Shown here in pieces: positions 25,191 through 35,132 of a stretch of DNA of 64,000 bases. The translations under genes and the position numbers were made by a program. How positions within the stretch are numbered: the first letter of the stretch is position 1; each line of letters opens with the position of its first letter. This DNA is from CALFVT01 sp039989855. Its GTDB lineage: Bacteria; Pseudomonadota; Alphaproteobacteria; Caulobacterales; Maricaulaceae. The notes below the pieces were generated by a model that did not search any database, was not told the origin of the DNA, and saw only the letters and a list, made by a program, of their open reading frames with translations. The DNA is taken from NCBI GenBank assembly GCA_039989855.1, contig JBDXGZ010000003.1:1-64000 (forward strand). The letters run 5' to 3'.

Positions 25191-25946
25191 ATGTTGGATC
25201 CAAAAACAGCTATTGGAATTAGAGATCTGACTATGGCCTATGGTGATTTCATCATCCAACGCGGGTTGGAATTTGAGATCAACAAGGGCGAAATATTTAT
25301 CATTATGGGCGATAGCGGTAGTGGTAAAAGTACGCTCTTAAAACACATGATCGGCCTCATGAAGCCAAAGACCGGACAGATACTTTATCAGGCCGGAGAC
25401 TTTTGGGCCTCTAGCGAAGAAGAACGTAAAGTAGCGTCGCAGCGGTTTGGCGTATTATATCAAAGCGGGGCGTTGTGGAGCTCAATGACGCTCGCGCAAA
25501 ATATTCGGCTGCCCTTGGCCACTTACACGGATTACTCGGAAAGTGACATAAAGGACATTATTGCTTTAAAGCTATCCTTAGTAGGTCTGGCTGGGTTTGA
25601 AGATTTTTACCCGTCAGAAATCAGCGGCGGAATGAAAAAGCGCGCGGGCCTTGCAAGAGCTATGGCGCTTGACCCTGAAATACTATTTTTTGACGAACCA
25701 GGCGCCGGACTTGATCCCATCAGTTCAAAACGTCTGGATGATCTTATTATTGAACTTCGCGACGGGCTGGGGACAACTATCGTCATTGTTACGCATGAAC
25801 TCGACAGCATATTTGCTATTGGTGATCGTGGTGTCTTTGTAGATGCCGATGTCAGAACTCAAACGGCACTGGGAAGAATTTCTGACCTCAGGAAATCACC
25901 TCCAAGCCCAAAAGTTGCAGAGTTTTTGAGCCGAAGCTCTAAATAA
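25191..25946 (+). CDS. MlaF-type ABC transporter ATPase
   Basis: A 251-residue ATPase: Walker A GDSGSGKST (40-48), Q-loop near YQSG (90-93), signature ISGGMKKR (144-151), Walker B ILFFDE (164-169), and H-loop in VTHELDS. The ISGGMKKR form of the signature is the MlaF/Mkl hallmark. It begins two bases after the permease stop. Confidence 0.95.
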   Translation: MLDPKTAIGIRDLTMAYGDFIIQRGLEFEINKGEIFIIMGDSGSGKSTLLKHMIGLMKPKTGQILYQAGDFWASSEEERKVASQRFGVLYQSGALWSSMTLAQNIRLPLATYTDYSESDIKDIIALKLSLVGLAGFEDFYPSEISGGMKKRAGLARAMALDPEILFFDEPGAGLDPISSKRLDDLIIELRDGLGTTIVIVTHELDSIFAIGDRGVFVDADVRTQTALGRISDLRKSPPSPKVAEFLSRSSK

Positions 25947-25964
25947 TTCAGAAAGAAGAAAGCC

Positions 25965-26996
25965 ATGAAACGCGCAAACACTAAAATTATCGGCATCTTT
26001 GTTTTCGGTGCCCTATTACTTATGATTGGGTCAATATTTCTATTTGGCAGCAGGGATATTTTTCAAAAGAAACGATATTTCTATGCTTATTTTGAACAAG
26101 ATGTGAGCGGCGTTGATATTGGTGCGCCGATGAAGTTCAGTGGGATTGAAGTTGGGTCTGTAAAAGAAATTGTCGGCATTTATGATCCAGAGACCAGCGC
26201 GGTAAGGCCACGCCTATTATTAGAGTTTCATCCTGAAACCCTTAAAGGCGCGAAAGTTGCCAAAGGGGAATACACTTTATTTCAGCCGCTTCTCAAACAA
26301 GGCATGCGCGCGTCTCTAAAGTCCCAAAGCTTTCTAACGGGTCAGTTATATCTATCGCTAGATTTTTATGACAACAGAGCTATCCGAACTCTCGGCACGG
26401 ACAAGGATAAATATCCGGAAATGCCGACGATTGATTCAGGACTCGGCGAAATATTCAAAGCGTTTCAAGATTTACCTCTTGATGCGCTTGTCGTCCAACT
26501 TACCAATACATTGGATTCATTAGATAATGTCCTTGCCAATGAGGGTATCTCTGAGAGCGCCAGCTATCTCCCGACATTGCTTGCTGATGCGGATCTAATG
26601 CTCAAAGCCATTGGAATGTTCACCACGGACGATCTTCCCCTAACCGCGGCACAGCTCAGGGCAACGTTAAAAACGGGCGACACGTCTATTAGCGCTTTGA
26701 CGGACAAACTTTCAAATGAGACTTTAGTGACGCTTGACCAGTCTATGAAAACATTGACAGAGCAACTCTCTCAAGAAACACTCGTCAATTTATCTTCGAC
26801 TATGCGGCAATTTGACGTCACAATGGGGCAGCTAGAATCTACATTAAGTACAGCTCAAACCCAGTTGGATCCAAATAGTCCAATCTCCACTGAACTGACA
26901 ACTATGTTACGAGAAATGAAGTTGACGGCTGAACAATTACGCACCTTCACTCGATATCTTGAATCAAATCCAGAAGCGTTACTAAGAGGACGATAG
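25965..26996 (+). CDS. MCE/MlaD-family lipid-binding protein
   Basis: A 343-residue protein with an N-terminal membrane anchor (about 9-27), an MCE domain (about 40-125, with YFEQDVSGVDIGAPMKFSGI) and a long helical tail with repeated Leu/Thr-Gln segments. In the family it is a periplasmic lipid-binding ring or tunnel docked on the permease. The helical tail suggests a PqiB/LetB- or YebT-like extension rather than the compact E. coli MlaD. Confidence 0.93.
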   Translation: MKRANTKIIGIFVFGALLLMIGSIFLFGSRDIFQKKRYFYAYFEQDVSGVDIGAPMKFSGIEVGSVKEIVGIYDPETSAVRPRLLLEFHPETLKGAKVAKGEYTLFQPLLKQGMRASLKSQSFLTGQLYLSLDFYDNRAIRTLGTDKDKYPEMPTIDSGLGEIFKAFQDLPLDALVVQLTNTLDSLDNVLANEGISESASYLPTLLADADLMLKAIGMFTTDDLPLTAAQLRATLKTGDTSISALTDKLSNETLVTLDQSMKTLTEQLSQETLVNLSSTMRQFDVTMGQLESTLSTAQTQLDPNSPISTELTTMLREMKLTAEQLRTFTRYLESNPEALLRGR

Positions 26997-26998
26997 TC

Positions 26999-27637
26999 AT
27001 GAAAAACTTGAAAATTAATCCCCGAAAAACTTCATCGTTCAAGCTTCTCGCACTTAGTGCACTTGCAACTCTTAGCGCCTGCGCCTCGTCCCCTGATGCT
27101 CAACTGCATTTATTAAAGAGTGCGAATGGGGCTCTCATCTCGCAAACGAGTTCACACGTCTCAGTTCGGGTTGGACCTATCGTTATGCCTGAGCATCTTA
27201 AACGCTCAGAAATTGTCTTTCGGTCTGGCGCATATGATGTGAACCTTAATGAATATGAGCGGTGGGCTGAAAGTCTTGAACGCAATATGATCTCGGTCAT
27301 TACATCTGATTTGGCCGCCCATCTTGGTACGGAAAAAGCCTTTGATTATTATGCAAATTTTACAATAACACCTGATTATATTGTGAAATTGAACGTGACT
27401 GAATTTGGCCGCGTGAGTCCCGATACAGTGTCTTTATCCGCGTCTTGGGAATTATCAGGCAAGTCATCCCTGCAAAATAAGCTCTATTCAGAAAATATCA
27501 AAACGACAATTAAATATTCTGAAGACAATGAAGATGATAAGAACATCAACAATGTAATTGCCGCTATGAACGAAGCGCTCAATGAGCTTTCCCTCAAAAT
27601 AGCTAATCAAATTGCTGGCAAAAATTCGCAATCTTAG
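26999..27637 (+). CDS. ABC-transport auxiliary lipoprotein (PqiC-like)
   Basis: A 212-residue outer-membrane lipoprotein with lipobox LSAC (cleavage before C28). The segment VRVGPIVMPEHLKRSEIVFR is typical of the ABC-transport auxiliary (PqiC/DUF330) family, which docks the MCE tunnel to the outer membrane. Last gene of the four-gene lipid transport operon, starting two bases after the MCE gene. Confidence 0.9.
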   Translation: MKNLKINPRKTSSFKLLALSALATLSACASSPDAQLHLLKSANGALISQTSSHVSVRVGPIVMPEHLKRSEIVFRSGAYDVNLNEYERWAESLERNMISVITSDLAAHLGTEKAFDYYANFTITPDYIVKLNVTEFGRVSPDTVSLSASWELSGKSSLQNKLYSENIKTTIKYSEDNEDDKNINNVIAAMNEALNELSLKIANQIAGKNSQS

Positions 27638-27692
27638 GCATACTTATTTCCAAGCCGTTTAATTTCGTGACACAATAGGCATAGCAATCAAG

Positions 27693-30600
27693 ATGAGCGT
27701 TAAAACACATCAGCGCGTTTGTAATTTTTGCGAAGCCATGTGCGGCGTGACCGTATCCTATGACCCTGAGGCGAAGGGCGAAAAACAAATCGCGGTTAAG
27801 CCAGATAAGCTAGACCCGTTTAGTCGCGGTAGCATGTGTCCCAAAGCGCCCGTTCTTGGTCCCTTGCATTTTGATAAAAACCGTTTGAAATATCCCGTTA
27901 AACGCGTGGGCGATAAATGGGAGAAAATAAGCTGGCCTGAAGCCTATGATATGGTTGAGCGCGAGTTTAAAGCTTTGCGTGATAAATACGGCAAGGATGC
28001 TATCGCGACTTATCTCGGCAATCCGATTGTCCATAATTTAGGTATGTTGCTCTTTGTCAAAACGCTGACGAAGGCCATTGGCTCAAAAAATGTTTTTTCC
28101 GCAACGTCGATGGATCAACTCCCCCATCACTTCGCCGCGCATTTCATGTTTGGTCACGAATTTAGAATTCCTGTGCCTGATATCGACCGAACAGATCACA
28201 TGATCATTATGGGTGCAAACCCGCTCGCCAGTAATGGCAGTATTATGACCTCTGCTGGGGTGACGGAACGCTTGAAGCACATTCAATCACGCGGCGGGAA
28301 GTTCGTCGTCATCGACCCGCGCCACACGGAGACGGCTAAGATTGCCTCCGAGCATCATTTTATTCGACCCGCAACTGATGTGTATTTCTTGCTATCCTTT
28401 TTACATATTCTCTACCGCGACAATCACAAAAAACTTGGCCGCCTAGAGGTGCATATCAAAGGTGAGGAGCAACTGAAAGACTTGGTCGCGCCGTTCACGC
28501 CCGAAGCCGTTGCGCCTATTACAGGCATAGAAGCCTCCGAGATTGAGCGCATGGTCGCTGAATTTATGGCCCAAGATAAGGCCGTGATTTATGGCCGTAT
28601 GGGCCTCTCGACTCAGGCGCATGGCGGGCTAAATAATTGGCTGCTGAATACGATCAATATTATCTCGGGAAATTTTGACCAAGACGGCGGGATGATGTTT
28701 CCGTCCCCTGCGATTGAACTGGCGCGCGGGAAGACACAACCTAAGGCTTCTGGGCGATGGAAGAGCCAATCACGCGGCCTGGATGAGTTTTACGGGGAAT
28801 ATCCTGTCTCGGGCATGGTCGATGAATTTAGCTCAAAGGCTGAAACGAAAGTGCGCGGGTTTTTGACGATTTGCGGCAACCCCGTCCTGTCAACGCCGAG
28901 CGGTAGCCGTCTTGAAGCTGAATTGCCCGACGTTGAATTTATGGTTTCAATCGATAATTACATCAATGAAACCACGCGTCATGCAAACCTTATTTTGCCG
29001 ACGCCCACAGGCTTAGAAATTGATCATTATGATCTAATTTTTCATACGATTTCGGTCAGTAATAATGTGAAATTCTCAGAAGCGCTTTTCCCCGTAGAAA
29101 AAGATAGACCTTATGATTGGCAAGTTCTTAAGGAGCTTATTAAGCGTTTTTCGCCCAAAGGCCTTGATCTGTTTACGCGGTTTGCGACGCCGCGCCGCGT
29201 GATTAACTGGGGGCTTATGTTAGGGCCGTACGGTAAGTTAAGTCATCCGAAACGATGGGTCTCAGGCTTAACGCTTAAGAAGGTTATCGCCTCCAAGCAC
29301 GGCCTGCGGATGGGGCCGATGCAGCCCCGCGTCCCAGACGGCCTCATTACGAATGACCGTAAAATCAATATTGCACCAGAGAATTATGTGGCCCGCCTCA
29401 AACAGGTAACGGCAACGGAATTTGTAGAGCTCGCCAACATTGCCGCCGCGCAAAAGTCTGATGAATTACGCCTCATTGGCCGCCGCCATGTGAACACAAA
29501 TAATAGTTGGATGCACCAATATAGAAAGCTAAGCAAATCTAAGATGGTGCGCTGCACTGCCATGATAAACCCGCAAGATGCCGACCGCCTCAAGATCGGC
29601 GATGGTGACGATATCTCTGTCAGCACCCGTATTGGCGAAATAAAACTCCCTGCCGAAGTCACTGATAATATGATGGCGGGAACCATCTGTATCCCGCACG
29701 GGTTCGGTCACCACCGTAAAGGCACGCGTGTGCCTGTGGCGTCTGAAAAGCCGGGCGTTAGCGTCAATGATATTACAGACCATATGCTGATTGACCCGTT
29801 GACGGGCAATGCCGCTTTTTCAGGGCAAATGGTCAAAGTCAAAGCTTTAATCGAGCGCCAAGAGATCACACAAGTCACGGCTAAGCCCGTGAGCATTCTT
29901 TACGGATCGCGTACAGGGAATGCCGAAGCACTCGCCTCTGACGCGGCGCGGAAAGTAGAAGCCCACGATATGGCCGCAAACGTCTACGCTATGGAAGATA
30001 TAGACATTGAACAGCTAAGCAGTATGGAGCGCGTGCTTATTATTTGCAGCACCTACGGCGAAGGGGACATGCCCGATAATGCTCAAGCGCTTTGGGATGA
30101 AGTTCTGGTGGCCCAAAAGGGCGCTCTATCGGGCGTCAACTATAGCGTCTTAGCCCTTGGCGACACGGCCTATGAGACCTATTGCCAAGCGGGGAAAAAC
30201 TGGGACGCGCAGTTAGAAAAACTTGGCGGGGTGCGTGTCTCTCCGCGTATTGATTGCGATGTAGACTATACGGAAAACTTTGAAAATTGGGTAGAGGTCG
30301 CCTTACCGCTCATCACCAAAGCGGGAGATCAAGACAGGCGCGTCACCCAAGCGTCTCGCGCGAATATGCGTAGACTTAAAGGGACAAGCCGCGATAACCC
30401 GCTTGAATTTACCCTGAGCGAAAAGCGCGCCTTAACAGGTGAGGGCTCGAGTAAAGAGACCTATCATTATACGCTCAGCCATGATGATATTGACGGGCTT
30501 TATGAAGCGGGAGGAATTTTAAATATCTTCGCGAAAAATGATCCTGCGCTTGTCGACTTATTTGCTAAAATGATTGGGATTAAATTATCCGCAAAGAAAC

Positions 30601-31445
30601 ATGCGGCGCTCGCGCAAAAGCTGATTGACGGCTTAGACCTTCGCACGCCCTCGCAAGACCTGCTCGATATGGCGGGTCTCAAGGCGGTTGATTTAAACGG
30701 CCTAGACGTGATTGATGTCATTAAAATGATCGCGAATAAAAAAGGGAATATCAGTAAAATGCGCGGCCAAATTATAGAGTGCCTACGCCCACTTATGCCG
30801 CGTGCTTATTCTATCGCGTCCAGTTCAAAAACGTCGAGTGACAAAGTTGATCTTTGCGTGGCGACGGTTCGCTATGACTTAGGCGCGCGCGCTTACGGCG
30901 GCGTGGCGTCCGCTTATCTACAAGACCAGCTTGAGGTTGGTGATAAGGTCAGAGGCTATTTCGTTAGTAATAAAGCCTTCGCCTTGCCGAGTGATAGCAC
31001 GCAACCGGTGATTATGATTGGCCCCGGTACTGGCTTGGCGCCGTTCAGAGGCTTCCTGCAAGAGCATGCGCATAGAGGATATACCAGTCCCACATGGCTG
31101 TTTTTTGGCGACCGTAATATGGATACGGATTTTCTTTATGAAGACGAGATTGAGGGCTATTTAAGCGCTGGCACGTTGAGCAAATTAGACCTCGCCTTTT
31201 CCCGTGACCATGCCGAGAAAGTCTATGTTCAAGACCGTATGCGGGAAAATGCGGCGGAGCTTTTTGACTATCTTGAAAAAGACGCAGCGGTTTTTATCTG
31301 CGGCGATGCCAAACATATGGCGCACGACGTTGACCTTGCCTTGCGCGAAATTATCCAAACCCAAGGGAATATGACCAAGACACAGGCCGATCAATATTTA
31401 GAGCTTATGAAGCAAGACAAACGCTATGTTCGGGATGTTTACTAA
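27693..31445 (+). CDS. Molybdopterin oxidoreductase fused to CysJ-like flavin reductase
   Basis: A 1250-residue cytoplasmic fusion. Residues 1-60 hold a 4Fe-4S site (C10, C13, C17, C49). The bis-MGD oxidoreductase domain follows to about 580 and the dinucleotide-binding domain lies at about 590-700. A flavodoxin domain starts near 730 (SILYGSRTGNAEAL), then the FAD domain (RAYSIASSS near 1036) and the NADPH domain (IGPGTGLAPFRGF near 1108). It is named in databases as a bifunctional nitrate reductase/sulfite reductase flavoprotein, but the substrate is not established. No Cys is seen at the expected Mo-ligand region (SATSMDQLPHH). No nitrite reductase or nitrate transporter is nearby. Three small genes follow closely. 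Confidence 0.9.
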   Translation: MSVKTHQRVCNFCEAMCGVTVSYDPEAKGEKQIAVKPDKLDPFSRGSMCPKAPVLGPLHFDKNRLKYPVKRVGDKWEKISWPEAYDMVEREFKALRDKYGKDAIATYLGNPIVHNLGMLLFVKTLTKAIGSKNVFSATSMDQLPHHFAAHFMFGHEFRIPVPDIDRTDHMIIMGANPLASNGSIMTSAGVTERLKHIQSRGGKFVVIDPRHTETAKIASEHHFIRPATDVYFLLSFLHILYRDNHKKLGRLEVHIKGEEQLKDLVAPFTPEAVAPITGIEASEIERMVAEFMAQDKAVIYGRMGLSTQAHGGLNNWLLNTINIISGNFDQDGGMMFPSPAIELARGKTQPKASGRWKSQSRGLDEFYGEYPVSGMVDEFSSKAETKVRGFLTICGNPVLSTPSGSRLEAELPDVEFMVSIDNYINETTRHANLILPTPTGLEIDHYDLIFHTISVSNNVKFSEALFPVEKDRPYDWQVLKELIKRFSPKGLDLFTRFATPRRVINWGLMLGPYGKLSHPKRWVSGLTLKKVIASKHGLRMGPMQPRVPDGLITNDRKINIAPENYVARLKQVTATEFVELANIAAAQKSDELRLIGRRHVNTNNSWMHQYRKLSKSKMVRCTAMINPQDADRLKIGDGDDISVSTRIGEIKLPAEVTDNMMAGTICIPHGFGHHRKGTRVPVASEKPGVSVNDITDHMLIDPLTGNAAFSGQMVKVKALIERQEITQVTAKPVSILYGSRTGNAEALASDAARKVEAHDMAANVYAMEDIDIEQLSSMERVLIICSTYGEGDMPDNAQALWDEVLVAQKGALSGVNYSVLALGDTAYETYCQAGKNWDAQLEKLGGVRVSPRIDCDVDYTENFENWVEVALPLITKAGDQDRRVTQASRANMRRLKGTSRDNPLEFTLSEKRALTGEGSSKETYHYTLSHDDIDGLYEAGGILNIFAKNDPALVDLFAKMIGIKLSAKKHAALAQKLIDGLDLRTPSQDLLDMAGLKAVDLNGLDVIDVIKMIANKKGNISKMRGQIIECLRPLMPRAYSIASSSKTSSDKVDLCVATVRYDLGARAYGGVASAYLQDQLEVGDKVRGYFVSNKAFALPSDSTQPVIMIGPGTGLAPFRGFLQEHAHRGYTSPTWLFFGDRNMDTDFLYEDEIEGYLSAGTLSKLDLAFSRDHAEKVYVQDRMRENAAELFDYLEKDAAVFICGDAKHMAHDVDLALREIIQTQGNMTKTQADQYLELMKQDKRYVRDVY

Positions 31446-32170
31446 TGAGTGATGACACGTCTTCGGCTGTGATCACGGCAAAACTTCCGCAGGGGCTAAG
31501 CGCCTATATTTTTCACGATGAAAAGGCGTTGAGCGCGAATGAGCCCGTTTACGCGATCAATTGGTTTAATACGAAAACGCAATGGGTCTATGATTTTTAC
31601 AATTTCCTCGCGGTGAAGGCGGTCAAGAAGATTGGCGGCGGGCCCTTTTTTAAAGGGAAATATTTAAAGACCTTATACGGAGAGCGCGAGGGGCGGCGTG
31701 ATATTTTACTCGTCGTGCGCTACCCGTCTTTGCAAAATTTCAAAACCATGTTGGAAGATTTATATTTCCAGATGGTCAGCCTCATTCGAATGGCTGCCGT
31801 GGATAGTTTTACATTTGGCCTGAGCAAACGAGCGGACGGAGGTGCTGATTTTCAACCCATGGTTAAAGGCGAGACGCAGGCTTACGCCGTCCATCATTAT
31901 TCAGGCCCGACTGATATAAGGGCTGAGCTTCAAAGCTTGGCCCAAAATAGCTCCGTCGATATATTTTTCAGTAGCCAGATAAAAGCGCGTATCGGAACAG
32001 GCAAAGAGCAAGGGAGCTGCGCCCTCGTGGATTGCATCATAGAAAAAATTTTGATTTTAAGGGCCGCTGACGACGCGGATCTTATAGGCTTTATTGACGC
32101 CGCTAATTACCTAGACGTAATTAAGAAAACCGAGACGAGTTTTATCGGTCTTTATAGTCGTATTCTTTAA
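31445..32170 (+). CDS. Uncharacterised protein coupled to the molybdoenzyme fusion
   Basis: A 241-residue soluble protein whose ATG overlaps the last base of the fusion gene. The first half has a DUF1330-like, dimeric alpha/beta-barrel flavour: YPSLQNFKTMLEDLYFQ and VDSFTFGLS. The second half repeats a similar fold pattern less clearly (VHHYSGP, SSVDIFFSSQ). No catalytic residues identified. The tight coupling suggests a partner or the next step for the fusion enzyme. Confidence 0.75.
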   Translation: MSDDTSSAVITAKLPQGLSAYIFHDEKALSANEPVYAINWFNTKTQWVYDFYNFLAVKAVKKIGGGPFFKGKYLKTLYGEREGRRDILLVVRYPSLQNFKTMLEDLYFQMVSLIRMAAVDSFTFGLSKRADGGADFQPMVKGETQAYAVHHYSGPTDIRAELQSLAQNSSVDIFFSSQIKARIGTGKEQGSCALVDCIIEKILILRAADDADLIGFIDAANYLDVIKKTETSFIGLYSRIL

Positions 32171-32191
32171 GTTGTGAGAGCAGGCGAGAAC

Positions 32192-33073
32192 ATGCAACCA
32201 TCCAACGGGAAAAATGTCATCATCACAGGTGTCTCGAGCGGTATTGGTCAAGAAACAGTTCGCTGCCTCGCCAAACGTGGTTACCGAGTTTTTGGCAGCG
32301 TTCGCAAACTCGTCGACGCAGACGTATTGCAAAGTGAATTAGGCGACCGTTTTTACGCTATGGTTTTTGACGTCTGTGATGGCGAAAATATAAAGTCCGC
32401 AGCAGCGCAGGCGTTTAAAATAATAGGCGATGAGCCTGTTACTGCGATTATCAATAATGCAGGCCTCGCGTTGTTTGGCCCGATGGAGCTTTTAGACGAT
32501 GATGCTTTTGAGCATATTATGAAAGTCAATGTCATTGGCACGCGGCTGGTGACCAATGCTTTTTTGCCTTTGATGCGAAACGGTATGTCTCAAGTCCCTC
32601 GTAAAATTGTCAATGTTAGTTCGCTCTCTGGTATTTTCAATACGCCGATGAGCGGTGCTTATTGCGTGTCTAAACATGCGATGGAAAGCCTTGGTGAGAT
32701 TTATAGGCGAGAGCTTTTGACTGAACAGATTGATGTTGTCTCTATTAGGTCTGGGCCGATACAGACGGAGATATGGCGTAAAAATATTGATGAAGCCACG
32801 CCGTATGACGGCACACCCTATGAAGAAGCGAGCCGACGCACCCAGCGTATTATGAATAACGCCAAGAAAAAAGCCTTGCCGCCAAGTGTCATCTCTGAAT
32901 TGATTTTAGATATTATTGAAGGGCGGAAGAACAAATTAAGTTATCATGTGGGTGTTGGGTCGCGTGTTTCGCGAATTTTATCTTCATGCTTTGCCCCGAA
33001 GCGAACGGTTGACCGCCTGATATATAATGCGCTTAATAAACCGAAAAAGACCCAGAAAGACGCTAAGTCATGA
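32192..33073 (+). CDS. Short-chain dehydrogenase/reductase
   Basis: A classical SDR of about 293 residues with TGVSSGIG (NAD(P) binding), NNAG, catalytic Ser in NVSSLSG and YCVSK (Tyr and Lys of the active site). The start is set at ATG 32192, after AGGCGAG, rather than an upstream GTG at 32174. Substrate unknown: retinol- or hydroxysteroid-type SDRs share the GPIQTEIW segment. It lies in the operon with the molybdoenzyme fusion and overlaps the next gene (ATGA). Confidence 0.9.
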   Translation: MQPSNGKNVIITGVSSGIGQETVRCLAKRGYRVFGSVRKLVDADVLQSELGDRFYAMVFDVCDGENIKSAAAQAFKIIGDEPVTAIINNAGLALFGPMELLDDDAFEHIMKVNVIGTRLVTNAFLPLMRNGMSQVPRKIVNVSSLSGIFNTPMSGAYCVSKHAMESLGEIYRRELLTEQIDVVSIRSGPIQTEIWRKNIDEATPYDGTPYEEASRRTQRIMNNAKKKALPPSVISELILDIIEGRKNKLSYHVGVGSRVSRILSSCFAPKRTVDRLIYNALNKPKKTQKDAKS

Positions 33074-33423
33074 CCCCGCATATATTACAATATATAGGTG
33101 CTGTCCTCGCCATGCTTGTCGGGCTTAATGGACTGTTTCGTCCGCTACATATGGGTAAACTTGTCGGATTGACCCCAACGACAAAAGTCGGCCTCGTGGA
33201 AATTCGTGTTCTGTTCGGGAGCTTTCTCGTCACGCTACCTCTGTTGGCCATACTCTCGCAAAAGGCTGAAATATTCGAATTCTTCGGCATGGCGGCCCTC
33301 GCAGCAGCGATTATAAAGACACTCTTCACTCTTTTGGATAAATGTCCAATAAAGTTGATCTGGTTCGGTATTGCTGTTGATATTGTGCTGGCTTTGCTTT
33401 TGCTCTCGACGCTTTATCTTTAG
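33070..33423 (+). CDS. Small four-helix membrane protein (DUF4345-like)
   Basis: A 117-residue protein with four hydrophobic segments. The pattern GLNGLFRPLHMGKLVGL followed by EIRVLFGSF matches the DUF4345-like family of small membrane proteins. Function unknown. Its ATG overlaps the SDR stop by four bases. It ends the four-gene unit; the 150 bases after it hold no gene. Confidence 0.75.
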   Translation: MTPHILQYIGAVLAMLVGLNGLFRPLHMGKLVGLTPTTKVGLVEIRVLFGSFLVTLPLLAILSQKAEIFEFFGMAALAAAIIKTLFTLLDKCPIKLIWFGIAVDIVLALLLLSTLYL

Positions 33424-33572
33424 CTCATCTAAACCGCTCCCCTGAACAGATTTTGTTGTTGTTACTAAAGGACATTTGTTTTCCTTGGAATGAAATGCTA
33501 GGCGTCGGAAAGATAGATAAAGATATAAGCCTTATGTATTTGGGCGTTATATGAAGGTGAGTAGGGTTTTAT

Positions 33573-34559
33573 ATGTCAAAAATAATTACCGGGCCCGATA
33601 ATCTTATTACAGATGTTGCTGGTTTGAAAATTGGCCAAGCCCATGATGAAAAAGTTTGTACGGGGGTCACAGTAATGCTTCCCGATAATCCCGTTCGGTG
33701 CGGGGTGGACGTACGCGGCGGTGGAGCCTGCACGCGAGAAACCGATGTTTTGAGTGACTCTGGATTGGTTGATCAAGTTGACGCAATTGTCCTATCTGGC
33801 GGTTCTGTTTATGGATTTGATGCGGCCTCTCGTGTGACATTAGAATTAGGTCGGCGTGGTCTGGGCTATATAGCGGCCCCTCCGCCTGTTCCCGTCTCGC
33901 CAATTGTTCCTTCGGCCATGTTATTTGATAATGCTAATGGCGGTAATAAAAATTGGGATGCGGGCACGCCCTTCGCGCAATTAGGCGGTGAGGCTTTGCA
34001 AGCGGTGAGTGATAGTTTCGAGCTTGGCCGTGCGGGCGCTGGATTCGGAGCGACGGCGGGTCTTTACCGCGGGGGGTTAGGTTCTGTTTCTGAAAAAGTT
34101 GGCCCCTATATGGTGGGAGTTATTGTTGCAGCTAATCCCGTCGGCTCACCTTATATGCCAGGGACCGATTGTTTTTGGTCGTGGCCGTATGAAGTTAATA
34201 ATGAATTTGGCGGCAAGCGCCCGCCTGTAAATTTTCAATTTACCCATGCTAAAGATAGTAAGTTGACCTTCTTGAAACAAGCTGGCGCAGCAACGATTAT
34301 TGGGATCGTTGCAACGGATGCGGACTTGAATATGCGTGAGCTCAATCGTCTTGCAGCTATGGCGCATGACGGCATGGCGATAGCGGCGCAGCCCGCGCAT
34401 ACACCTTTTGATGGAGACACATTATTTGCTGTTTCGACAGGTCATAAAGCCTTGACGCATGAGCCCCGAGCCGTTCAACTCGCTGATCTTGGAGCTGCTG
34501 CGGCGCGTTGTGTGGCCCGCGCAATTGCGCGGGGTGTTTATGAAGCATCGACGTTATAA
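33573..34559 (+). CDS. P1-family peptidase (DmpA-like aminopeptidase/esterase)
   Basis: A 328-residue self-processing N-terminal-nucleophile hydrolase. Conserved blocks: GVDVRGGG, LSGGSVYGFDAASR, AGLYRGGLGSVS, TIIGIVATDADL (T241 is the probable nucleophile created by autocleavage before it) and HTPFDGDTLFAVSTG. Members cleave N-terminal D- or beta-amino acids or small amides; the substrate here is unknown. Stand-alone gene. Confidence 0.9.
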   Translation: MSKIITGPDNLITDVAGLKIGQAHDEKVCTGVTVMLPDNPVRCGVDVRGGGACTRETDVLSDSGLVDQVDAIVLSGGSVYGFDAASRVTLELGRRGLGYIAAPPPVPVSPIVPSAMLFDNANGGNKNWDAGTPFAQLGGEALQAVSDSFELGRAGAGFGATAGLYRGGLGSVSEKVGPYMVGVIVAANPVGSPYMPGTDCFWSWPYEVNNEFGGKRPPVNFQFTHAKDSKLTFLKQAGAATIIGIVATDADLNMRELNRLAAMAHDGMAIAAQPAHTPFDGDTLFAVSTGHKALTHEPRAVQLADLGAAAARCVARAIARGVYEASTL

Positions 34560-34753
34560 GTGTAAGCAAACTTAGCGGTGAAGCTTTATGTTAGCCTGCT
34601 ATACCGTAAAATATGAGCTATTTTTGCACTTTCCTCCACTGCATTTCCCCTATGATTTATAATCGAACTGATTTATGGATTTTACCGTTGATTTGAATTT
34701 TAATTTAATATTAGCACTTTTAACAGTGTGTTTGAGTTTGGCGAGAGTGTTTT

Positions 34754-35125
34754 ATGGAACTTGATGACGTAGAGAAACATATAGGCAAGCAAATCAAAAT
34801 GCTTCGTATGGCACACAAAATCTCGCAAAAAGATTTAGCAAAAACCATGGGGATTACCTACCAACAGGTTCAAAAATATGAAACAGGGTTAAATAGAATA
34901 TCAGTCAGCCGTCTGTGGCAAATATGTAATATATTTTCAATCACTCCGAACTTATTGTTTGAGAATGTTTTAGATGTCTCCAAGAAATCCGAAGTTCGAG
35001 GTGCACTGATTCCTGATACTGTCGCCACATCGCAGGATATTAAATTGATGTTAGCATTTAAAACTATTGATGATGGCGATAAGCGTAACCTTGTGATTAA
35101 ACTTTGCCAAGCTTTTGCGAGCTAA
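34754..35125 (+). CDS. XRE-family helix-turn-helix regulator
   Basis: A 123-residue protein with a Cro/CI-type HTH at about 12-66 (SQKDLAKTMGITYQQVQKYE). The C-terminal 50 residues are helical, probably for dimerisation. The QQVQKYETGLNRIS form is common among alphaproteobacterial chromosomal regulators. Its ATG follows a short GAGAG stretch. Target unknown; it lies near a LuxR-type gene and the flagellar locus. Confidence 0.9.
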   Translation: MELDDVEKHIGKQIKMLRMAHKISQKDLAKTMGITYQQVQKYETGLNRISVSRLWQICNIFSITPNLLFENVLDVSKKSEVRGALIPDTVATSQDIKLMLAFKTIDDGDKRNLVIKLCQAFAS

Positions 35126-35132
35126 GCTCAGA

